8,633 nt of DNA, taken from positions 1 through 8,633 of the forward strand of contig JAHJQT010000064.1 in the NCBI GenBank assembly GCA_018819085.1, given 5' to 3'. The notes beneath the pieces were generated by a model. That model had not been told where the DNA came from and searched no databases. It saw nothing but the letters and a program-made list of their open reading frames with translations. The stretch is from Patescibacteria group bacterium. GTDB taxonomy: Bacteria; Patescibacteriota; Minisyncoccia; Portnoybacterales; UBA2143. Shown in pieces: positions 7,045-8,633 of the stretch (positions within the stretch are counted from its first letter, which is position 1; each line of letters starts with the position of its first letter). A program made the translations under genes and the position numbers.

Positions 7045-7961
7045 AAAAAATGGCTTACAAAATAATTACCTATTTAACCATTCTGGCTATTTTATTTTTT
7101 TTAGGAAAGGGGTTGGTTGATAATTGGCAAAAAGTGAAAGATTATGATTTTTCTTTTAATTATTTATATTTATTAATTTCTTTCTTTTTTTTATTTTTAG
7201 GAATGATTTTATTTGCATTGATTTGGAATAGTATTTTAAGAGCTTTAGATTCTACAAAAAAACTTTCGAGTTTAAAAGCTATAAAAATATATATTTATTC
7301 TTGGTTTGGTAAATATTTACCAGGGAAGGTTTGGTTTTTTTTCGGCCGTGTTCATCTTGGTCAAAAAGAAGGCTTAAATAAAAAAAATCTTATTATTGGA
7401 ACAGCTTATGAAATTATTTTATCAATTATTTCTATTTTTTTATTTTCTATATTTTTTTTAAGTATGTCTTTTGGGATGAAAGTCCCTAATTTTTATATTA
7501 TTTCTATTTTAGTTATTTTAATTGGATTGTTATTGCTTCATCCTAAGATTCTTTATTATTTTTCTAATCTATTTTTAAGGAAATTCAAAAAAATAGAAAT
7601 TCCTATAACTAGTTTTTTAAGTTATAAGAAGATTATTTTTATTATTTTTCTTTTTTTTATAGTTTTTAGTATTAATGGAATTGGATTTTTTTTATTAGTT
7701 AGATCTATTGTTTATTTGCCTTTTTATGATATTATAGGGTTAATAGGAGCATTTATTTTTGCTTCTGGATTAGGGATGGTTGCTATTTTTGCTCCTAGCG
7801 GAATAGGTGTGAGAGAAGGAGTTTTAGTTATGTTTTTGCAGTTTTATTTTCCAGTTAGTATTGCTATTTTAATTTCTTTGATTGCTAGAATTTGGGCAAC
7901 TATTGGAGAAGTAATTATTTTTATTATTATTTATTTATATTCTAAATTTAAAAAAATATGA
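7041..7961 (+). CDS. UPF0104 / LPG_synthase_TM family integral membrane protein
   Basis: The 306-residue, very hydrophobic protein has about seven or eight membrane segments (roughly 8-24, 42-64, 117-142, 151-168, 197-222, 229-252, 268-300). Diagnostic motifs are KYLPGKVW (91-98), FGRVHLGQKEG (101-111), a conserved in-membrane E124 in AYEIILS, and FAPSGIGVREGVL (250-262), the family's 'P-x-GiGxREg' signature. Relatives include the N-terminal flippase part of MprF and the stand-alone UPF0104 proteins common in glycan clusters; a lipid- or lipid-linked-sugar-transporting role is often proposed but rarely shown. There is no C-terminal lysyl-transferase domain, so this is not a full MprF. The start at 7041 overlaps the YfhO-family stop (ATGA). 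A second ATG at 7050 would shorten the protein by three residues and is nearly as plausible. Co-translation with the YfhO-family gene suggests that the two work together at the membrane. Confidence 0.86.
   Translation: MKKMAYKIITYLTILAILFFLGKGLVDNWQKVKDYDFSFNYLYLLISFFFLFLGMILFALIWNSILRALDSTKKLSSLKAIKIYIYSWFGKYLPGKVWFFFGRVHLGQKEGLNKKNLIIGTAYEIILSIISIFLFSIFFLSMSFGMKVPNFYIISILVILIGLLLLHPKILYYFSNLFLRKFKKIEIPITSFLSYKKIIFIIFLFFIVFSINGIGFFLLVRSIVYLPFYDIIGLIGAFIFASGLGMVAIFAPSGIGVREGVLVMFLQFYFPVSIAILISLIARIWATIGEVIIFIIIYLYSKFKKI
7958..7961 (+). other. ATGA stop/start overlap between the UPF0104-family gene and the last glycosyltransferase
   Basis: The last glycosyltransferase starts inside the stop of the UPF0104-family gene. 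The bases just upstream are an A-rich run (AAAAAAT) rather than a Shine-Dalgarno sequence. The overlap links three successive genes (YfhO-family, UPF0104-family, glycosyltransferase) into one translationally coupled set. Confidence 0.72.
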
Positions 7962-8633
7962 AATTATTTATTATTATTCCAGCTTATAATGAAGAAAATT
8001 CTATAGTAGAAGTTATTGAAAAAATTCCCAAAAACATAGAAGGAGTTGATGAAATTAAAATTTTAGTAATAAATGATGGTTCTACAGATGACACTATTAA
8101 AAAAGTAAAATTAGAAACTAATGCTTCAATTATTTCTCATTGTCAGAATAAAGGAGTTGGAGCCGCTTTTCATTCTGGGATTGATTATGCATTAGAAGAA
8201 AAAGCAAATATAGTGGTTAATATTGATGCTGATGGTCAATTTGATCCTTCAGATATCTCCAAATTAATTAATCCAATTTTAAAAAATCAAGCTGATTTCG
8301 TAACTGCTTCTCGTTTTATTGATAATAATTTTATTCCTAAAATGTCAAAAACTAAATTTTGGGGAAATAAAAAAGTGGCTTGTTTAATAAGTTGGTTAGT
8401 TAAGAAGAAATTTTATGATGTTTCTTGTGGATTTCGAGCATACAATAAAGAAGCTTTGCTTAATTTAAATTTATTTGGCCAATTTACTTATGTTCAGGAA
8501 GTATTTTTAGATTTAAGTTTTAAAGGATTAAGAATTAAAGAGATTCCTATAAAAGTTAAATATTTTTCTGGAAGGAAATCAAGAATTTTTAAAGGAGTAT
8601 TTCATTATGCTTTTAATACTTTGAAAATTATTT
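7958..8633 (+). CDS. Family 2 glycosyltransferase, DPM1-like, 3' end outside window
   Basis: An open frame starts at the ATG overlapping the previous stop (ATGA, 7958-7961) and continues past the window end; 225 residues are visible. IPAYNEE (7-13) is the nucleotide-binding start, INDGSTDD (38-45) the second strand, and NIDADGQFDPSDI (88-100) carries the DxD metal site (D90, D92). TASRFI (116-121) and VSCGFRAYNKEAL (155-167) match the DPM1/DPG-synthase-like subgroup, and FTYVQEVFLDL (176-186) plus EIPIKVKYFSGRKSR (195-209) complete the acceptor-side signatures. This subgroup usually continues into one or two membrane helices and is often followed by a small DUF2304 membrane protein; whether that holds here lies outside the window. 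It differs clearly from the other family 2 enzyme upstream in its motifs and lacks the GtrB-type tail within the visible part, so the two are not duplicates. The product is probably a polyprenyl-phosphate sugar or a chain-extending transfer. Confidence 0.88.
   Translation, partial: MKLFIIIPAYNEENSIVEVIEKIPKNIEGVDEIKILVINDGSTDDTIKKVKLETNASIISHCQNKGVGAAFHSGIDYALEEKANIVVNIDADGQFDPSDISKLINPILKNQADFVTASRFIDNNFIPKMSKTKFWGNKKVACLISWLVKKKFYDVSCGFRAYNKEALLNLNLFGQFTYVQEVFLDLSFKGLRIKEIPIKVKYFSGRKSRIFKGVFHYAFNTLKII

Larger units (their letters stand above)
1..8633 (+). other. Interior of one unidirectional glycan operon
   Basis: All eight genes read on the + strand. Junctions are 9, 5, -4, 12, 5, -4 and -4 bases, so there is no stretch over 300 bases without a gene and no room for an internal promoter or terminator outside coding DNA. 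Both ends of the window fall inside genes, so the promoter, terminator and any polymerase, flippase or ligase genes of the cluster lie outside. The order is methyltransferase, radical SAM enzyme, transketolase halves, GtrB-like transferase, YfhO-family protein, UPF0104-family protein, second transferase. This moves from precursor-modifying enzymes to membrane transfer steps. Confidence 0.75.

Noticed and set aside
7020..7060. Frameshift joining the YfhO-family and UPF0104-family genes into one protein
   Set aside because: The downstream N-terminus is itself typical of the UPF0104/LPG_synthase_TM family, so its first helix belongs to that protein and is not a displaced tail of the YfhO-family protein. 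An indel cannot be fully ruled out but is not needed.
7335..7693. Eight-base T runs (for example 7335-7342, 7651-7658, 7686-7693; also 2030-2037 and 5539-5546) as phase-variation tracts
   Set aside because: They are expected from strings of Phe/Leu/Ile codons in an AT-rich genome. They are spread across several genes, mostly membrane protein genes, and are not longer than composition would predict.
2747..7961. Possible recoding of TGA (as Gly or Trp), considered because AT-rich candidate-phyla genomes sometimes do this
   Set aside because: TGA appears as the terminal codon at three ATGA junctions where the upstream protein ends at a natural family boundary and a new conserved N-terminus begins in another frame. 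No in-frame TGA occurs inside the conserved domains, and tryptophan uses TGG.
7041..7961. MprF lysyl-phosphatidylglycerol synthase
   Set aside because: Only the membrane flippase-like domain is present. The protein ends after the last helix with no aminoacyl-transferase domain, and the next gene is a glycosyltransferase.
1..8633. TATAAT-like strings as promoters and T-runs as terminators
   Set aside because: Such strings occur everywhere by composition. None lies in a non-coding gap, and no GC-rich hairpin precedes a T-run at a gene end.
1..8633. tRNA, rRNA, CRISPR array, insertion sequence or genes on the minus strand
   Set aside because: No GC-rich folded RNA gene, spaced direct repeats, transposase motifs or terminal inverted repeats were seen. 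The + strand is filled end to end by recognisable genes.

Overview
The window is a single-direction, very AT-rich bacterial gene block. Eight protein genes lie on the + strand, two of them cut by the window edges, and there is almost no intergenic DNA. Gaps are 2-12 bases or the genes overlap by 4 bases (ATGA), so the block reads as the interior of one long operon. No promoter, terminator, RNA gene, insertion sequence or CRISPR array is visible. G+C is roughly a quarter judged by eye, and codons ending in A/T dominate. TAA is the usual stop; TGA occurs only at three ATGA overlaps and behaves as a true stop, so the code looks standard. None of the seven visible starts has a clear Shine-Dalgarno sequence. 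These traits, with the gene set, suggest an uncultured AT-rich bacterium. A candidate-phyla (Patescibacteria-like) genome is my first guess and an AT-rich Bacteroidota-like genome is an alternative, but nothing here proves taxonomy.

Layout: (1) 1-429, the C-terminal part of a SAM-dependent methyltransferase; (2) 439-1914, a radical SAM enzyme with an N-terminal B12-binding-like domain; (3) 1920-2750 and 2747-3670, the two halves of a split transketolase; (4) 3683-4645, a GtrB/CsbB-like membrane-anchored family 2 glycosyltransferase; (5) 4651-7044, a large YfhO-family membrane protein (probable GT-C type glycosyltransferase); (6) 7041-7961, a UPF0104/LPG_synthase_TM multi-spanning membrane protein; (7) 7958-8633, a second family 2 glycosyltransferase that runs off the end.

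Taken together this is a surface-glycan or glycolipid gene cluster. The best-supported mechanistic idea, by analogy with the Gram-positive CsbB/GtcA/YfhO lipoteichoic-acid glycosylation system, is as follows. The GtrB-like enzyme loads a sugar onto polyprenyl phosphate on the cytoplasmic face, a membrane protein moves it across, and the YfhO protein transfers it to an outside acceptor. The usual small GtrA/GtcA-type flippase is absent from the window, and the UPF0104-type protein sits in the place where one would look for it. The split transketolase, the B12-type radical SAM enzyme and the methyltransferase may make or decorate an unusual sugar for this pathway; that part is inference.
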